Positions 19,641 through 29,104 of a stretch of DNA of 64,000 nt are shown here, piece after piece (within the stretch, counting starts at the first letter, position 1; each line of letters begins with the position of its first letter). The notes under the pieces are model-generated. The model was not told where the DNA came from. It ran no database searches and was given only the letters and a program-made list of their open reading frames with translations. The position numbers were made by a program, and so were the translations under genes. Location of the stretch: contig CAJQRC010000009.1 in assembly GCA_905480645.1 (NCBI GenBank), forward strand, positions 1 to 64,000, in the 5' to 3' direction. This DNA comes from an uncultured Tateyamaria sp. Its GTDB lineage: Bacteria > Pseudomonadota > Alphaproteobacteria > Rhodobacterales > Rhodobacteraceae.

Positions 19641-20240
19641 CTACCCTTCGATTACACCGCGTAATGTCAAGAACGCTAATAATTCTAAAAGTGGTAAACC
19701 AAGAACATGGAAATAGTCTCCTTCCACGCTGCGAAAAAGCCGAACACCTTCAGCCTCTAACTGATATCCACCAACACAGTTTTTTATTTGATCCCAGTTT
19801 CGATCGATATATTTGTCAATGTACGATGCTGATACATCGCGCATTCTCAAACGCACATGCCCGATGTGGCGCCATATTGGACGATTTTCATGATAAACAA
19901 CTGCCGCAGAAAATAAATCGTGTTGTTTTTTGCGCATATTTAGCAACTGCTGCTGTGCGTTTTTACGATCGCTTGGCTTAGATAATAACGAGCCTTCAAA
20001 AGATAGAACCTGATCACACCCAATAACCATTGATTTCGGGTACTTATTAGCTACCTTACGTGCTTTAAAATCGGCTAAAGTGTCTGCGATATCTCGGGGT
20101 GAATTATGATTGGCTATCATTGTTTCTTTAACAATATCTTCATCAACTCGAGCTTTAATTATTTCAAACTCAAGGCCAGAATTGCTCAATAGATCTGCTC
20201 GAGTTTTTGAACTGGAAGCCAGTATAAGCGAAATAGACAT
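19641..20240 (-). CDS. maf: Maf-family nucleoside triphosphate pyrophosphatase
   Basis: House-cleaning pyrophosphatase acting on modified or non-canonical nucleotides, historically linked to septum formation. The 199-residue protein has the family start [14 protein letters not shown], the [10 protein letters not shown] active-site region and the [14 protein letters not shown]-terminus. The Glu-rich motif of other Maf proteins appears as VDEDIVKE. I chose ATG at 20240 because an AGAG sequence lies 8 nt before it; a second ATG at 20246 would add two residues. The start abuts the candidate replication origin. Confidence 0.92.
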   Translation of the reverse strand: MSISLILASSSKTRADLLSNSGLEFEIIKARVDEDIVKETMIANHNSPRDIADTLADFKARKVANKYPKSMVIGCDQVLSFEGSLLSKPSDRKNAQQQLLNMRKKQHDLFSAAVVYHENRPIWRHIGHVRLRMRDVSASYIDKYIDRNWDQIKNCVGGYQLEAEGVRLFRSVEGDYFHVLGLPLLELLAFLTLRGVIEG

Positions 20241-20248
20241 GTGCATAA
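20240..20248 (-). promoter_or_regulatory. DnaA box matching TTATNCACA
   Basis: On the minus strand the sequence is TTATGCACA, an exact fit to the relaxed E. coli consensus. It abuts the maf start codon at the left edge of the candidate origin. A 9-mer can occur by chance; its position is what gives it weight. Confidence 0.5.
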
Positions 20249-20546
20249 CTCTGTAAATCTATAGGGAGTATTTTTAATATATCAGCGATAAAACAGTTTT
20301 TCTTTCAAACCTACGGTAAAAATGATTGTTACAGGTACTTTTACTTATATTACTCCTAGCTGTATAAGGATAAACGTATCGCAAGGGATAACTAATTAAT
20401 ACAAGTTAATGAACATTTTTATCCCATGTTTAGATATAAATAAATTTTTTAACTTACTGATATTTATATAAAATTTTTCTTTTTACACTTACTATAATTT
20501 TTTATGGATATTAATAAACATAATGATAAGTATAAGGAAAACCATT

Positions 20547-20555
20547 TAATCCACA
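20547..20555 (+). promoter_or_regulatory. Near-consensus DnaA box TAATCCACA
   Basis: TAATCCACA differs by one base from TTATCCACA and by one from the TGATCCACA type reported in Caulobacter. It lies at the right edge of the AT-rich core of the candidate origin, 82 nt before the hemJ start. Confidence 0.5.
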
Positions 20556-20636
20556 GAAGATGGCAACACTACTAAATCATCATCTTTTCTATCTTCTTTA
20601 TTTATTATTTAAGTGAGAGATAAAAAGGACGGATGC

Positions 20637-21086
20637 ATGTATGATTTTATCATTTATTTATATCCATGGATTAAAGCATTTCATATAATGTCTGTAATAG
20701 CTTGGATGGCTGCCTTATTTTATTTGCCGCGTTTATTTGTCTACCACGCAGAACAAGTCGGTTTAAAAGGTGAAACCCATCAACTATTTCAAACAATGGA
20801 ATATAGATTATTAAAAATAATAATGAACCCTGCGATGCTCGCAACATGGATACTTGGACTATGTCTAGCTATCATCCCTGGTATAGTTGATTGGGGCGCT
20901 ATATGGCCGTGGACAAAGCTTTTTAGCATACTGAGCATGACTGCATTTCATGGATGGCTAGCTGGCCAGCGTAAAATGTTTGCTAATGGTGGACCAATTA
21001 AAACTGGGCGAAATTATCGCGTAATGAATGAAGTTCCAACATTATTAATGGTCATTATCGTTTTATCCGCAGTAGTAAAATTTTGA
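20637..21086 (+). CDS. hemJ: Protoporphyrinogen IX oxidase HemJ
   Basis: HemJ oxidises protoporphyrinogen IX to protoporphyrin IX in bacteria lacking HemG and HemY. The 149-residue membrane protein has four to five hydrophobic segments, His16 in FHIMSVIAWMA and His37 in LPRLFVYHAE (conserved in the family), and FHGWLAGQRKMF. The start is ATG 20637, preceded by AGGA at 20626-20629; an upstream GTG would add eight unlikely residues. It is the first gene on the right side of the candidate origin. hemE, which often precedes it in relatives, is absent here. Confidence 0.92.
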   Translation: MYDFIIYLYPWIKAFHIMSVIAWMAALFYLPRLFVYHAEQVGLKGETHQLFQTMEYRLLKIIMNPAMLATWILGLCLAIIPGIVDWGAIWPWTKLFSILSMTAFHGWLAGQRKMFANGGPIKTGRNYRVMNEVPTLLMVIIVLSAVVKF

Positions 21087-21090
21087 AACA

Positions 21091-21119
21091 TTGACTTGTT
21101 TGGGTTGTCGCCTTATGGA
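21091..21119 (+). promoter_or_regulatory. Possible rho promoter
   Basis: TTGACT at 21091-21096 and TATGGA at 21114-21119 are separated by 17 nt and lie in the hemJ-rho gap. The -35 matches five of six consensus bases, but the -10 only three of six, so this is weak. Confidence 0.25.
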
Positions 21120-21124
21120 CCTAA

Positions 21125-21194
21125 ATGCACCCTGTTCAGGGAAATTGCATATAGCTTTTATGTTTTAACTAACTAGAAATTACCTGATTCAGGG
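21125..21194 (+). promoter_or_regulatory. Two related inverted repeats in the rho leader
   Basis: CCCTGTTCAGGG at 21130-21141 is a perfect inverted repeat, further flanked by ATGCA (21125) and TGCAT (ending 21150). CCTGATTCAGG at 21183-21193 is a second, very similar one. The second overlaps AGGG at 21191-21194, the likely ribosome-binding site of rho. This arrangement could allow translational or termination control of rho; rho autoregulation is known in E. coli, but this mechanism is inferred. Confidence 0.4.
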
Positions 21195-21201
21195 TGATTG
21201 A

Positions 21202-22485
21202 GTGAGTATTACTATGACAACAGAACGCCTTGCACTTGCCGAGTTAAAAGCAAATAGTCCTAAAGACCTTTTAAATATGGCAGAAGAACTGGAAATTGAA
21301 AACGCTTCCACCATGCGAAAAGGTGAGATGATGTTTCAAATTTTGCGTGAACGCGCAGATGAAGGTTGGGAAGTATCTGGAGATGGCGTTTTAGAAGTAT
21401 TACAGGATGGATTTGGCTTTCTTCGCTCTCCAGAAGCGAATTACCTACCTGGTCCTGATGATATTTATGTTTCTCCTGAAATGATCCGTCAGTATTCTCT
21501 GCGTACAGGAGATACGATTGAAGGTGTTATCAAAGCCCCAGATGATGCGGAACGTTATTTTGCATTAACTAATGCTACTCGAATTAATTTTGAAGACCCG
21601 ATAAAAGTTAAACATAAAATAGCATTTGATAATCTGACACCATTGTATCCAGATGAAAGAATGACAATGGAAACAGATGACCCGGCGACTAAAGACAGGT
21701 CTGCCAGAATTATAGATCTGGTATCCCCTATTGGTAAAGGCCAAAGATCTTTGATAGTGGCTCCACCCCGAACTGGTAAAACAGTTTTACTTCAAAATAT
21801 TGCTTCTAGTATCGCAAAAAACCATCCAGAATGTTATTTAATTGTTTTGTTAATTGATGAGCGACCAGAAGAAGTTACAGACATGCAACGATCTGTTAAC
21901 GGTGAAGTTGTAAGTTCAACGTTTGATGAGCCTGCTACGAGGCATGTAGCAGTTTCTGAAATGGTGATCGAAAAGGCAAAACGCCTTGTTGAACATAAAC
22001 GAGATGTAGTAATATTGTTGGATTCAATAACAAGACTTGGTAGAGCTTTTAATACTGTGGTTCCTTCATCAGGTAAAGTATTGACTGGCGGTGTAGATGC
22101 AAACGCGCTTCAACGTCCAAAACGATTTTTTGGGGCAGCACGAAATATCGAAGAAGGTGGTTCACTTACAATTATTGCGACTGCTCTTATCGATACTGGT
22201 AGCCGCATGGACGAAGTTATCTTCGAAGAATTTAAAGGCACAGGCAATTCTGAAATTGTTTTAGATCGTAAAATAGCAGATAAGCGTGTTTTCCCAGCAA
22301 TTGACATTTTAAAATCTGGTACAAGAAAAGAAGATCTTTTAGTTGATAAAGTAGATTTAGCAAAAACTTTTGTTCTTCGTCGTATTTTGAATCCAATGGG
22401 CACTACTGATGCCATTGAATTTTTAATATCCAAGTTAAAACAAACTAAAACAAATTCTGATTTCTTCGATTCTATGAACACCTAA
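21202..22485 (+). CDS. rho: Transcription termination factor Rho
   Basis: Hexameric RNA helicase that ends transcription of untranslated RNA. The 427-residue protein has the N-terminal helix bundle ([13 protein letters not shown]), the cold-shock RNA-binding fold with [22 protein letters not shown], Walker [11 protein letters not shown], Walker [12 protein letters not shown] and the Q-loop region [24 protein letters not shown] 21202 is chosen because AGGG at 21191-21194 lies 7 nt upstream. ATG 21214 would give 423 residues, the usual alphaproteobacterial length, and remains possible. Confidence 0.96.
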   Translation: MSITMTTERLALAELKANSPKDLLNMAEELEIENASTMRKGEMMFQILRERADEGWEVSGDGVLEVLQDGFGFLRSPEANYLPGPDDIYVSPEMIRQYSLRTGDTIEGVIKAPDDAERYFALTNATRINFEDPIKVKHKIAFDNLTPLYPDERMTMETDDPATKDRSARIIDLVSPIGKGQRSLIVAPPRTGKTVLLQNIASSIAKNHPECYLIVLLIDERPEEVTDMQRSVNGEVVSSTFDEPATRHVAVSEMVIEKAKRLVEHKRDVVILLDSITRLGRAFNTVVPSSGKVLTGGVDANALQRPKRFFGAARNIEEGGSLTIIATALIDTGSRMDEVIFEEFKGTGNSEIVLDRKIADKRVFPAIDILKSGTRKEDLLVDKVDLAKTFVLRRILNPMGTTDAIEFLISKLKQTKTNSDFFDSMNT

Positions 22486-22508
22486 CCCGAGTTGAGAGGT
22501 TTGGCGGA

Positions 22509-23792
22509 ATGGATACAATATTTGCTCTTGCAACGGCGCAAGGCAAGGCTGGTGTGGCAATTATTAGGATTTCTGGTCCACAAGCATTTATTGCAGCCGA
22601 AATTTTATGTCACTCGGTACCACCTAATCAGGGTCCAAAACTAAAAACACTAGTTGATGAGAACGGTTTAGTTTTAGACCGTGCTTTGGTTCTTAGTTTT
22701 TCTGGTCCTAAAAGTTTTACCGGAGAAGATACTGTTGAATTTCATCTACATGGCAGTACTGCAGTAATTTCTATAGTTTTAAAAACTCTTGGATCAGGTG
22801 TGGCAAGGCTTGCAGAACCAGGAGAATTTACGCGCAGAGCGCTAGATAATAATAAGTTGGATTTAGCCCAAGTTGAAGGTTTGGCTGATTTAATTGAAGC
22901 TGAAACTGAGGTCCAACGGCGACAAGCTCTCCGGGGTATGGTTGGTGATTTGGGTAAACATATCGAAGAGTGGCGTAAAAAGCTAATTCGCTCAGCGGCT
23001 CTTATCGAAGCAACTATTGATTTTTCTGATGAAGATGTCCCAGTGGATGTAAGTGTTGAGGTTATACATTTATTAGGAGAAGTTGAAGCAGGGTTAACGC
23101 TTCAATTAAAAGGTTTTTCGGTCGCTGAACGTATACGTACTGGATTTGAAGTTGCTATAATTGGCTCGCCCAACACTGGAAAATCAACTTTATTAAATGC
23201 ATTGGCTTGCCGAGAGGCGGCTATAACATCAGAGTACGCTGGAACAACTAGGGATATCATTGAAGTTCGTATGGATTTAAATGGTGTACCTGTTACATTA
23301 CTTGATACTGCGGGTTTACGTCAGGCAATGGATGAAATTGAAATTATTGGAATAAATCGAGCTATATCACGTGCTAAACAGGCTGACTTACGGATATTCT
23401 TAAAAGAACCAGATGAGATTTTACCTCTTTTGGCTTTATCAGATGATATTATTTTGGCACCAAAAGCAGATTTAAGAAACGATGATTTACCGTCTGTTTC
23501 AGGAATAACTGGTGAAGGATTATCAAATCTTACGGCTGAAATTTCAGAAAAATTAAAATCACGTATCGCATTAGCAGGGTTAGTAACTCATGAAAGACAT
23601 AACACCGCAATAAAAGAGTCTTTGATTAAGCTTGTAGCTGCGAAACAGCATATTAGCCTCGGACCCGACCATTATGATATTACTGCTGAAGAGATTCGAT
23701 CGGCAGTTCGGTGTCTAGAAGTAATTATTGGGCGAGTAGATGTAGAAAACCTACTTGATGAGATTTTTTCTAGCTTTTGCCTAGGCAAGTGA
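22509..23792 (+). CDS. mnmE: tRNA uridine-5-carboxymethylaminomethyl modification GTPase MnmE
   Basis: With MnmG it makes the cmnm5 modification on wobble uridine of certain tRNAs. The 427-residue protein has the folate-binding N-terminal domain ([20 protein letters not shown]), a G domain with G1 [23 protein letters not shown] and a K-A-D specificity motif, and the C-terminal FCLGK carrying the conserved Cys. It starts 23 nt after rho and ends only 4 nt before mnmG. Confidence 0.95.
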   Translation: MDTIFALATAQGKAGVAIIRISGPQAFIAAEILCHSVPPNQGPKLKTLVDENGLVLDRALVLSFSGPKSFTGEDTVEFHLHGSTAVISIVLKTLGSGVARLAEPGEFTRRALDNNKLDLAQVEGLADLIEAETEVQRRQALRGMVGDLGKHIEEWRKKLIRSAALIEATIDFSDEDVPVDVSVEVIHLLGEVEAGLTLQLKGFSVAERIRTGFEVAIIGSPNTGKSTLLNALACREAAITSEYAGTTRDIIEVRMDLNGVPVTLLDTAGLRQAMDEIEIIGINRAISRAKQADLRIFLKEPDEILPLLALSDDIILAPKADLRNDDLPSVSGITGEGLSNLTAEISEKLKSRIALAGLVTHERHNTAIKESLIKLVAAKQHISLGPDHYDITAEEIRSAVRCLEVIIGRVDVENLLDEIFSSFCLGK

Positions 23793-23796
23793 TGGA

Positions 23797-25665
23797 GTGT
23801 TTCACGTGAAACAATTTGATGTTGTTGTTATCGGTGGTGGTCATGCGGGATGTGAGGCGGCTCATGTGTCCGCGCGAATGAACACTTCGACTGCTCTTAT
23901 TACGATGAAGCGTGAAGGTATCGGTGTTATGTCATGTAATCCCGCTATTGGTGGTTTGGGTAAGGGACATCTTGTTCGGGAAATAGACGCACTTGATGGT
24001 TTAATGGGACGCGTTGCAGATGCATCCGGAATTCAATTTAGGTTATTAAATCGACGGAAAGGTCCTGCGGTACAAGGGCCGCGAACACAGGCCGATCGTA
24101 CAGAATATCAACGTACAATGCAAAAAATAATAGAAAAAACACAAAACTTAACTGTAGTAATTGGTGAAGTCGTTGATTTTATAATGGTTGGTAATAGAGT
24201 TGCCGGTGTGAAACTTTGCGATGGTTCTGAAATTTATTCGAAAATTGTTATTTTGACCACAGGAACATTTCTCCGGGGCGTTGTTCACATAGGAGATAGC
24301 TCTTACTCTGGTGGCCGTATGGGCGATAAAGCCGCATTTTTGCTAGCTGAACGTATTGATAGCTTTTGTCTTCCTTTAGGGCGGTTGAAAACAGGAACAC
24401 CACCTCGATTAGATAGTCAGACGATCGCGTGGGAACAGTTAGAGTTTCAAGCTGCAGACAAAGACCCTACTTTATTTTCTTTTATGTCGAGCAAACCAGC
24501 GCTTCCCCAAGTAAACTGTGGAATTACTCATACAAACCCCCAAACCCATGATATTATTCGGAAAAACCTTGAATTATCAGCAATGTACGGTGGACATATT
24601 GAAGGAGTTGGACCTAGATATTGTCCTTCTATTGAGGATAAAATTATTCGTTTCTCAGATAAAAGCTCGCACCAAATATTCTTAGAACCTGAAGGATTGA
24701 CCGACCGTACTGTTTATCCAAACGGGATTTCTACGTCATTACCTCAAAGCGTCCAGGTTGAATATGTACAATCTATATCGGGACTGGAGAAAGCAAAGAT
24801 ACTACAGCCGGGATATGCAATTGAGTATGATTACGTTGATCCTCGAGCTCTAAATGGAGATCTTAGTCTTTGCGATGTGCCTGGTTTATTTTTTGCAGGT
24901 CAAATCAACGGCACAACCGGCTATGAAGAGGCTGCAGCGCAAGGTCTTGTTGCCGGTCTTAATGCGGCGCGTTCAATTAAAGGTGAAGAGCCAGTCTTAT
25001 TTCAGCGGGATAATAGCTATATTGGCGTAATGATTGATGATTTAACAACGCGTGGCGTAACAGAGCCTTACCGCATGTTTACATCGCGTGCTGAGTTTAG
25101 GCTGTCGTTAAGAGCAGATAATGCAGATCAACGACTTACAGATATGGGTGTTGAAATTGGATGTGTAGGGGAAAAACGGCAAAAATCATACTATTATAAA
25201 AAAGAACAGCTAAATATCGGGCGTAGGCTGCTACTGGGTACACTTTATACACCAAAGGTTATTTCCGATGCTGGGATCTCCATTAATCAGGATGGGACAA
25301 AAAGATCAGCCTTTCAGCTCTTATCCTTTCCAGACGTTACATTTGACAATATAAAAAATCTTGATCCCTCACTAGTGGTTGTTTCAAAGGATATTGCCGA
25401 ACAGTTGTCAAAAGACGCACTTTACTCAAATTATATCGATCGGCAAAAAAAAGATGTTGAAAAATTAAAAAGAGATGAAAAGCATAAAATCCCACGAAAT
25501 TTTATTTATGCAGAGATTTCTGGATTAAGCGCTGAACTGATGGGTAAGCTGGAGTTAGTTCGCCCATCTAATCTTTCTCAAGCAAGTAGGATCGATGGTA
25601 TGACGCCGGCTGGACTGGCCCTTATTCTGGGTCGTATTCGTTTTTTAGAAAAGAAATCAGCGTGA
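23797..25665 (+). CDS. mnmG: tRNA uridine-5-carboxymethylaminomethyl modification enzyme MnmG (GidA)
   Basis: FAD-dependent partner of MnmE. The 622-residue protein has the Rossmann [10 protein letters not shown] near the start, the family signatures [11 protein letters not shown] and [24 protein letters not shown], and the C-terminal MnmE-binding helical domain. The GTG start at 23797 is unusual in that codons 1-6 contain a complete parS site, so the N-terminus reads MFHVKQ. The gene overlaps rsmG by 4 nt. Confidence 0.96.
   Translation: MFHVKQFDVVVIGGGHAGCEAAHVSARMNTSTALITMKREGIGVMSCNPAIGGLGKGHLVREIDALDGLMGRVADASGIQFRLLNRRKGPAVQGPRTQADRTEYQRTMQKIIEKTQNLTVVIGEVVDFIMVGNRVAGVKLCDGSEIYSKIVILTTGTFLRGVVHIGDSSYSGGRMGDKAAFLLAERIDSFCLPLGRLKTGTPPRLDSQTIAWEQLEFQAADKDPTLFSFMSSKPALPQVNCGITHTNPQTHDIIRKNLELSAMYGGHIEGVGPRYCPSIEDKIIRFSDKSSHQIFLEPEGLTDRTVYPNGISTSLPQSVQVEYVQSISGLEKAKILQPGYAIEYDYVDPRALNGDLSLCDVPGLFFAGQINGTTGYEEAAAQGLVAGLNAARSIKGEEPVLFQRDNSYIGVMIDDLTTRGVTEPYRMFTSRAEFRLSLRADNADQRLTDMGVEIGCVGEKRQKSYYYKKEQLNIGRRLLLGTLYTPKVISDAGISINQDGTKRSAFQLLSFPDVTFDNIKNLDPSLVVVSKDIAEQLSKDALYSNYIDRQKKDVEKLKRDEKHKIPRNFIYAEISGLSAELMGKLELVRPSNLSQASRIDGMTPAGLALILGRIRFLEKKSA
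23798..23813. other. parS site (perfect 16-bp palindrome) inside the mnmG start
   Basis: TGTTTCACGTGAAACA is an exact match to the ParB-binding palindrome TGTTNCACGTGAAACA. It overlaps the GTG start codon of mnmG (23797-23799) and encodes F-H-V-K-Q. ParB loads here as a CTP-dependent clamp in the general model. It is about 2.5 kb from parA and 3.4 kb from the candidate origin. Confidence 0.93.
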
Positions 25666-26279
25666 TAGAAGTGCCTACTTGGTTTTTACAGGATGTTTCA
25701 CGTGAAACATTGGATAAATTATGCGTATATAAAAAGCTTTTGAAAAAATGGACCAAAAAAATAAATCTTATATCTAGGTCTACATATGACCATATCGCAG
25801 ATCGTCATATTTGGGACTCAGCTCAAATTTTTGAACATATTGAAGGGAGGTGGGTTGACTTAGGAAGTGGAGGTGGGCTGCCAGGTGTGGTCCTTGCAAT
25901 TTTAGCTGATGGTAAAAAAAAGCCCTTAAATATTGTTCTAATAGAAAGTGACATACGAAAAGCAACTTTCTTGAGGACATGTAGTACTAAGCTAGAAGTT
26001 CCACTGAAAGTTATTTCGCAAAGAATAGATTGTATTGAGCCTCTGAATGCTGAAATTATATCAGCACGGGCTTTAACGAATTTGAATAATTTGATTGAGT
26101 TAGCAGAAATGCACTTAACACCAGGAGGAGCTAGCCTCTTTATGAAGGGTGCTAAATGGCAACAAGAACTTGAGGAGGCACGTCGTAATTGGCAGTTTTC
26201 TTGTGATGTGAAGCCTAGCTTGACTAATCCTGACGCGGCTATTTTGAGAATAAAGGATATCCGTCGTGTTGGACACTAA
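25662..26279 (+). CDS. rsmG: 16S rRNA (guanine527-N7)-methyltransferase RsmG (GidB)
   Basis: SAM-dependent methyltransferase modifying G527 of 16S rRNA. The 205-residue protein has the N-terminal VSRETLDKL, the SAM-binding loop [17 protein letters not shown], the [13 protein letters not shown] region and the late [14 protein letters not shown] 25662 overlaps the mnmG stop. The VSRET codons are a second parS site. The parA start lies 14 nt inside its 3' end. Confidence 0.94.
   Translation: MIEVPTWFLQDVSRETLDKLCVYKKLLKKWTKKINLISRSTYDHIADRHIWDSAQIFEHIEGRWVDLGSGGGLPGVVLAILADGKKKPLNIVLIESDIRKATFLRTCSTKLEVPLKVISQRIDCIEPLNAEIISARALTNLNNLIELAEMHLTPGGASLFMKGAKWQQELEEARRNWQFSCDVKPSLTNPDAAILRIKDIRRVGH
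25694..25709. other. parS site inside the rsmG coding sequence
   Basis: A second exact TGTTTCACGTGAAACA, here encoding V-S-R-E-T of RsmG near its N-terminus. Two identical palindromes 1.9 kb apart, close to parAB, are expected for a chromosomal centromere cluster. Confidence 0.93.
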
Positions 26280-27060
26280 TTGCCTATCTGAGCCAAAAAT
26301 CATTTCTATTACAAATCAAAAAGGTGGAGTTGGTAAAACAACAACAACTGTGAATTTGGCAGCAGCTTTAGCGGAAAAAAAATACTCTGTGCTGGTGATT
26401 GATCTTGATCCACAAGGAAGTGCGTCGACAGGCTTAGGGATCGATATGGACGCTCGATCCTTTACTACATATGACTTACTTATTGATAATATTGACTTAA
26501 ATGATATTATTTTAAAAACGAATTTTATCAATATATCTATTATACCAGCAACTGTAGATTTAAGCTCAGCTGATATTGATTTAATTTCAAATGAGCGACG
26601 CAGCTTTTTACTTCATGATGCGTTACGTCAGCACAAAATGAAAAATTTTAACTTTGACTATATCCTTATTGATTGTCCGCCATCTCTAAATTTACTGACC
26701 ATCAATGCCATGATAGCGTCACACTCTGTATTGATTCCACTTCAAAGTGAGTTTTTTGCTTTGGAAGGCCTTTCTCAGTTGATGCTCACAATCCGCGAAG
26801 TCCGTCAGATTGGAAACCCTGATTTGCGTATAGCAGGTATAGTTCTGACGATGTATGATGCTCGCAACAATTTATCCTTACAAGTTGAAGAAGATGCGCG
26901 AAATAATTTAGGTGATCTCGTGTTTAAAACCTGTATACCGCGTAATGTTCGCGTTAGTGAATCGCCATCTTTTGCGATGCCTGTTTTGAGTTATGATACA
27001 ACTTCAAAAGGCGCTAACGCATACCGAGAATTAGCAGTTGAATTAATTGAACAAAACTGA
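26266..27060 (+). CDS. parA: Chromosome-partitioning ATPase ParA
   Basis: ParA is a DNA-binding ATPase whose gradient pulls ParB-parS complexes during segregation. The 264-residue protein has the deviant Walker A KGGVGKTTTTVNLAAAL, VIDLDPQGSASTGLG and the Walker B region YILIDCPPSLNLLTINAM. GTG 26266 follows AAGGA by 8 nt and overlaps rsmG by 14 nt; the adjacent TTG 26269 is an alternative. The gene is coupled to parB, which starts 17 nt after its stop. Confidence 0.96.
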   Translation: MLDTNCLSEPKIISITNQKGGVGKTTTTVNLAAALAEKKYSVLVIDLDPQGSASTGLGIDMDARSFTTYDLLIDNIDLNDIILKTNFINISIIPATVDLSSADIDLISNERRSFLLHDALRQHKMKNFNFDYILIDCPPSLNLLTINAMIASHSVLIPLQSEFFALEGLSQLMLTIREVRQIGNPDLRIAGIVLTMYDARNNLSLQVEEDARNNLGDLVFKTCIPRNVRVSESPSFAMPVLSYDTTSKGANAYRELAVELIEQN

Positions 27061-27077
27061 GCAAGAAAGTTTAACTA

Positions 27078-27962
27078 ATGGTGAGTAGCGATAAAAAACG
27101 TGGGCTGGGACGTGGCTTATCTGCTTTGATGGCGGATGTTAACGAACCAAAGACAAATGAAATTATTAAATCTTTAGATCAAACAGTTGCTATTGAACGT
27201 ATCCGTCCGAATCCCAATCAGCCTCGTAAAAATTTTGAAAGTAACTCTTTAGATGATCTAGTTGCGTCAATTAAAGAAAAAGGTGTTTTGCAGCCGTTAA
27301 TTGTACGCACAGTGGGTAATAATTTTGAAATTGTGGCTGGTGAACGCCGTTGGCGCGCTGCGCAAAAAGCTCAAATTCACAAATTGCCAGTTATTATTAG
27401 AAACTTTACGGATGCAGAGGTTCTTGAAGTAGCTATTATAGAGAACATTCAACGGGCAGACTTAAATCCAATTGAGGAAGCCGCTAGTTTTAGACAATTA
27501 ATGGAACGTTTTGGCCATACTCAAGAAATGTTGGCAGAAGCACTAGGGAAAAGTCGTAGTTATATTGCAAATTTGCTGCGATTATTAAACTTACCTAAAG
27601 CTATTCAAGAATACGTATTGAGAGGTGATTTAAGCGCAGGTCATGCCCGCGCTTTAATAACAATTGAAAAACCAGAAATTATCGTAAAAAAGATAATAGA
27701 AGATGGATTGTCTGTTAGACAGACCGAAGCCTTAGTCAGAAAGCTTTCTTTAGGTGCAGACGAAGGAAAGCCAAATAAAGAAATTGTGAGAAGGCGTAGT
27801 GAGAAAGACGCCGATACACGCGCACTTGAAAGTGATTTATCGGCTGCTTTAGGTTTAAAAGTGTCATTGTCTTTTGATACAAACGGACAGACGGGACAAT
27901 TAAAACTTCGTTATAATTCATTGGATCAATTAGACGACTTGTGCCGAAAGCTTAGTATTTAA
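27078..27962 (+). CDS. parB: Chromosome-partitioning protein ParB
   Basis: CTP-binding centromere protein. The 294-residue protein has the ParA-contacting N-terminus (KRGLGRGLSALMADV), the CTPase box with NQPRKNF and VAGERRWRAAQKA, the helix-turn-helix EMLAEALGKSRSYIANLLRLLNLP that reads parS, and a C-terminal dimer domain. Its targets are probably the two sites at 23798 and 25694. It converges on hemW with a 4-nt overlap of stop codons. Confidence 0.96.
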   Translation: MVSSDKKRGLGRGLSALMADVNEPKTNEIIKSLDQTVAIERIRPNPNQPRKNFESNSLDDLVASIKEKGVLQPLIVRTVGNNFEIVAGERRWRAAQKAQIHKLPVIIRNFTDAEVLEVAIIENIQRADLNPIEEAASFRQLMERFGHTQEMLAEALGKSRSYIANLLRLLNLPKAIQEYVLRGDLSAGHARALITIEKPEIIVKKIIEDGLSVRQTEALVRKLSLGADEGKPNKEIVRRRSEKDADTRALESDLSAALGLKVSLSFDTNGQTGQLKLRYNSLDQLDDLCRKLSI

Positions 27963-29104
27963 ACTTCCAAAAGGGTCCTTAAAATACTATTTAAGACGTT
28001 AAATCCTTGCTTTGTTGTGGAAATTATCCCGTTTCTGTCTTGTATAAAATTAAGATCTATTAAATCTGCAATTCTATTTTGATTGAGTGGATACCCCGAT
28101 AGATTGGAATATCGGTTTTTATTTATACCCTCTCTGAGGCGCAAGCCCATTAACAAAAACTCACTTGCCTGCTCTTTCCCGGTAAGTAATTCTCGTGTTT
28201 CTCGAGAAGTGTTTGAAAGCCACTCAGAAGGTATTAATTTTTGCTCCACGGCCAGCCTTGTGCCATTTATTGTAATACGGCCATGCGCTCCAGGTCCAAT
28301 TCCAATGTAGTCACCATACCTCCAGTATACGAGGTTATGGCGTGATTCATTTCCATCCGTTGCATGGTTAGATACTTCATATCGATTGATATAATTTGCC
28401 TCACAGATGTCCTGTGTCAGTTGATACATATCAGCAGATAAATCTTCGCTGGGAAGACCTGTTAATTTTCCCGCTTGGTATCGATCTCCAAACGCAGTCC
28501 CAGCTTCAATAGTCAGTTGATAAAGTGATACGTGATCTAGTCCTAACGTTAAAGCATTTGTGAGTTCTGCTTCCCAGTCTGCCAGCGATTGATTTTGTCG
28601 ACCATACATCAAATCAAAACTTACACGACTGAATTTTTTTCTAGCAATATCAAATGCTTGAAGACCTTCTTGCGCAGTATGTAGTCGCCCTAAGGCGCGT
28701 AAGTCAGGATCATTTAAAGCTTGAATACCCATTGATATTCGGTTCACTCCTGCAATTTGAAAATCTGAAAATTTAGAAGCTTCAACTGAGGTTGGGTTAG
28801 CTTCAAGCGTAACCTCAATATCATTTGCTATAGGCCAAATTTCATGGACTACATCTAAAATATCACCTACTGTTTGTGGCTCCATTAAACTTGGTGTTCC
28901 ACCGCCAAAAAATACTGATTGTAAAACTCTGCCAGTCGTTTCTTGGCCAACTCTCCTGATTTCGCCTATAAACTCTTTCCGCCATTTATCATGGTCAATA
29001 GATTTCGTGACGTGGCTGTTAAAATCACAATAAGGGCATTTGGCTGCGCAAAAAGGCCAATGTACGTACAGACCAAAGCCGCCTGCTTGCCAGTCCTCAG
29101 CCAA
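27959..29104 (-). CDS. hemW: Heme chaperone HemW, radical SAM
   Basis: Radical SAM protein related to oxygen-independent coproporphyrinogen oxidase; the HemW branch binds and transfers heme. The 381-residue protein has LYVHWPFCAAKCPYCDFNSH with the CxxxCxxC cluster ligands, FFGGGTPSLM, and EANPTSVE. The strict coproporphyrinogen-oxidase N-terminal CxC feature is not seen, which favours HemW. I chose TTG 29104, giving MAEDWQAGG and a CAGG sequence just upstream; TTG 29116 would add four residues. It overlaps rdgB. Confidence 0.9.
   Translation of the reverse strand: MAEDWQAGGFGLYVHWPFCAAKCPYCDFNSHVTKSIDHDKWRKEFIGEIRRVGQETTGRVLQSVFFGGGTPSLMEPQTVGDILDVVHEIWPIANDIEVTLEANPTSVEASKFSDFQIAGVNRISMGIQALNDPDLRALGRLHTAQEGLQAFDIARKKFSRVSFDLMYGRQNQSLADWEAELTNALTLGLDHVSLYQLTIEAGTAFGDRYQAGKLTGLPSEDLSADMYQLTQDICEANYINRYEVSNHATDGNESRHNLVYWRYGDYIGIGPGAHGRITINGTRLAVEQKLIPSEWLSNTSRETRELLTGKEQASEFLLMGLRLREGINKNRYSNLSGYPLNQNRIADLIDLNFIQDRNGIISTTKQGFNVLNSILRTLLEV

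Larger units (their letters stand above)
20240..20636. other. Candidate chromosomal replication origin (oriC)
   Basis: A gene-free, strongly AT-rich gap between the divergent maf and hemJ genes; by hand count the line 20461-20520 has only 7 G or C in 60. TTATGCACA on the minus strand at 20240-20248 fits the E. coli DnaA box TTATNCACA, and TAATCCACA at 20547-20555 has one mismatch to TTATCCACA. Weaker 7-of-9 sites are at 20365-20373 and 20503-20511. In Caulobacter oriC sits between hemE and the gene at the head of the maf-aroE-coaE-dnaQ block, the same relative position. TTAA-N6-TTAA at 20396-20409 resembles a CtrA half-site pair but is one base short. No coding frame is supported. Confidence 0.65.

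Noticed and set aside
20396-20409. CtrA-binding site TTAA-N-TTAA in the candidate origin
   Set aside because: Spacing is 6 nt rather than the 7 of the TTAA-N7-TTAA consensus; reported only as a resemblance.
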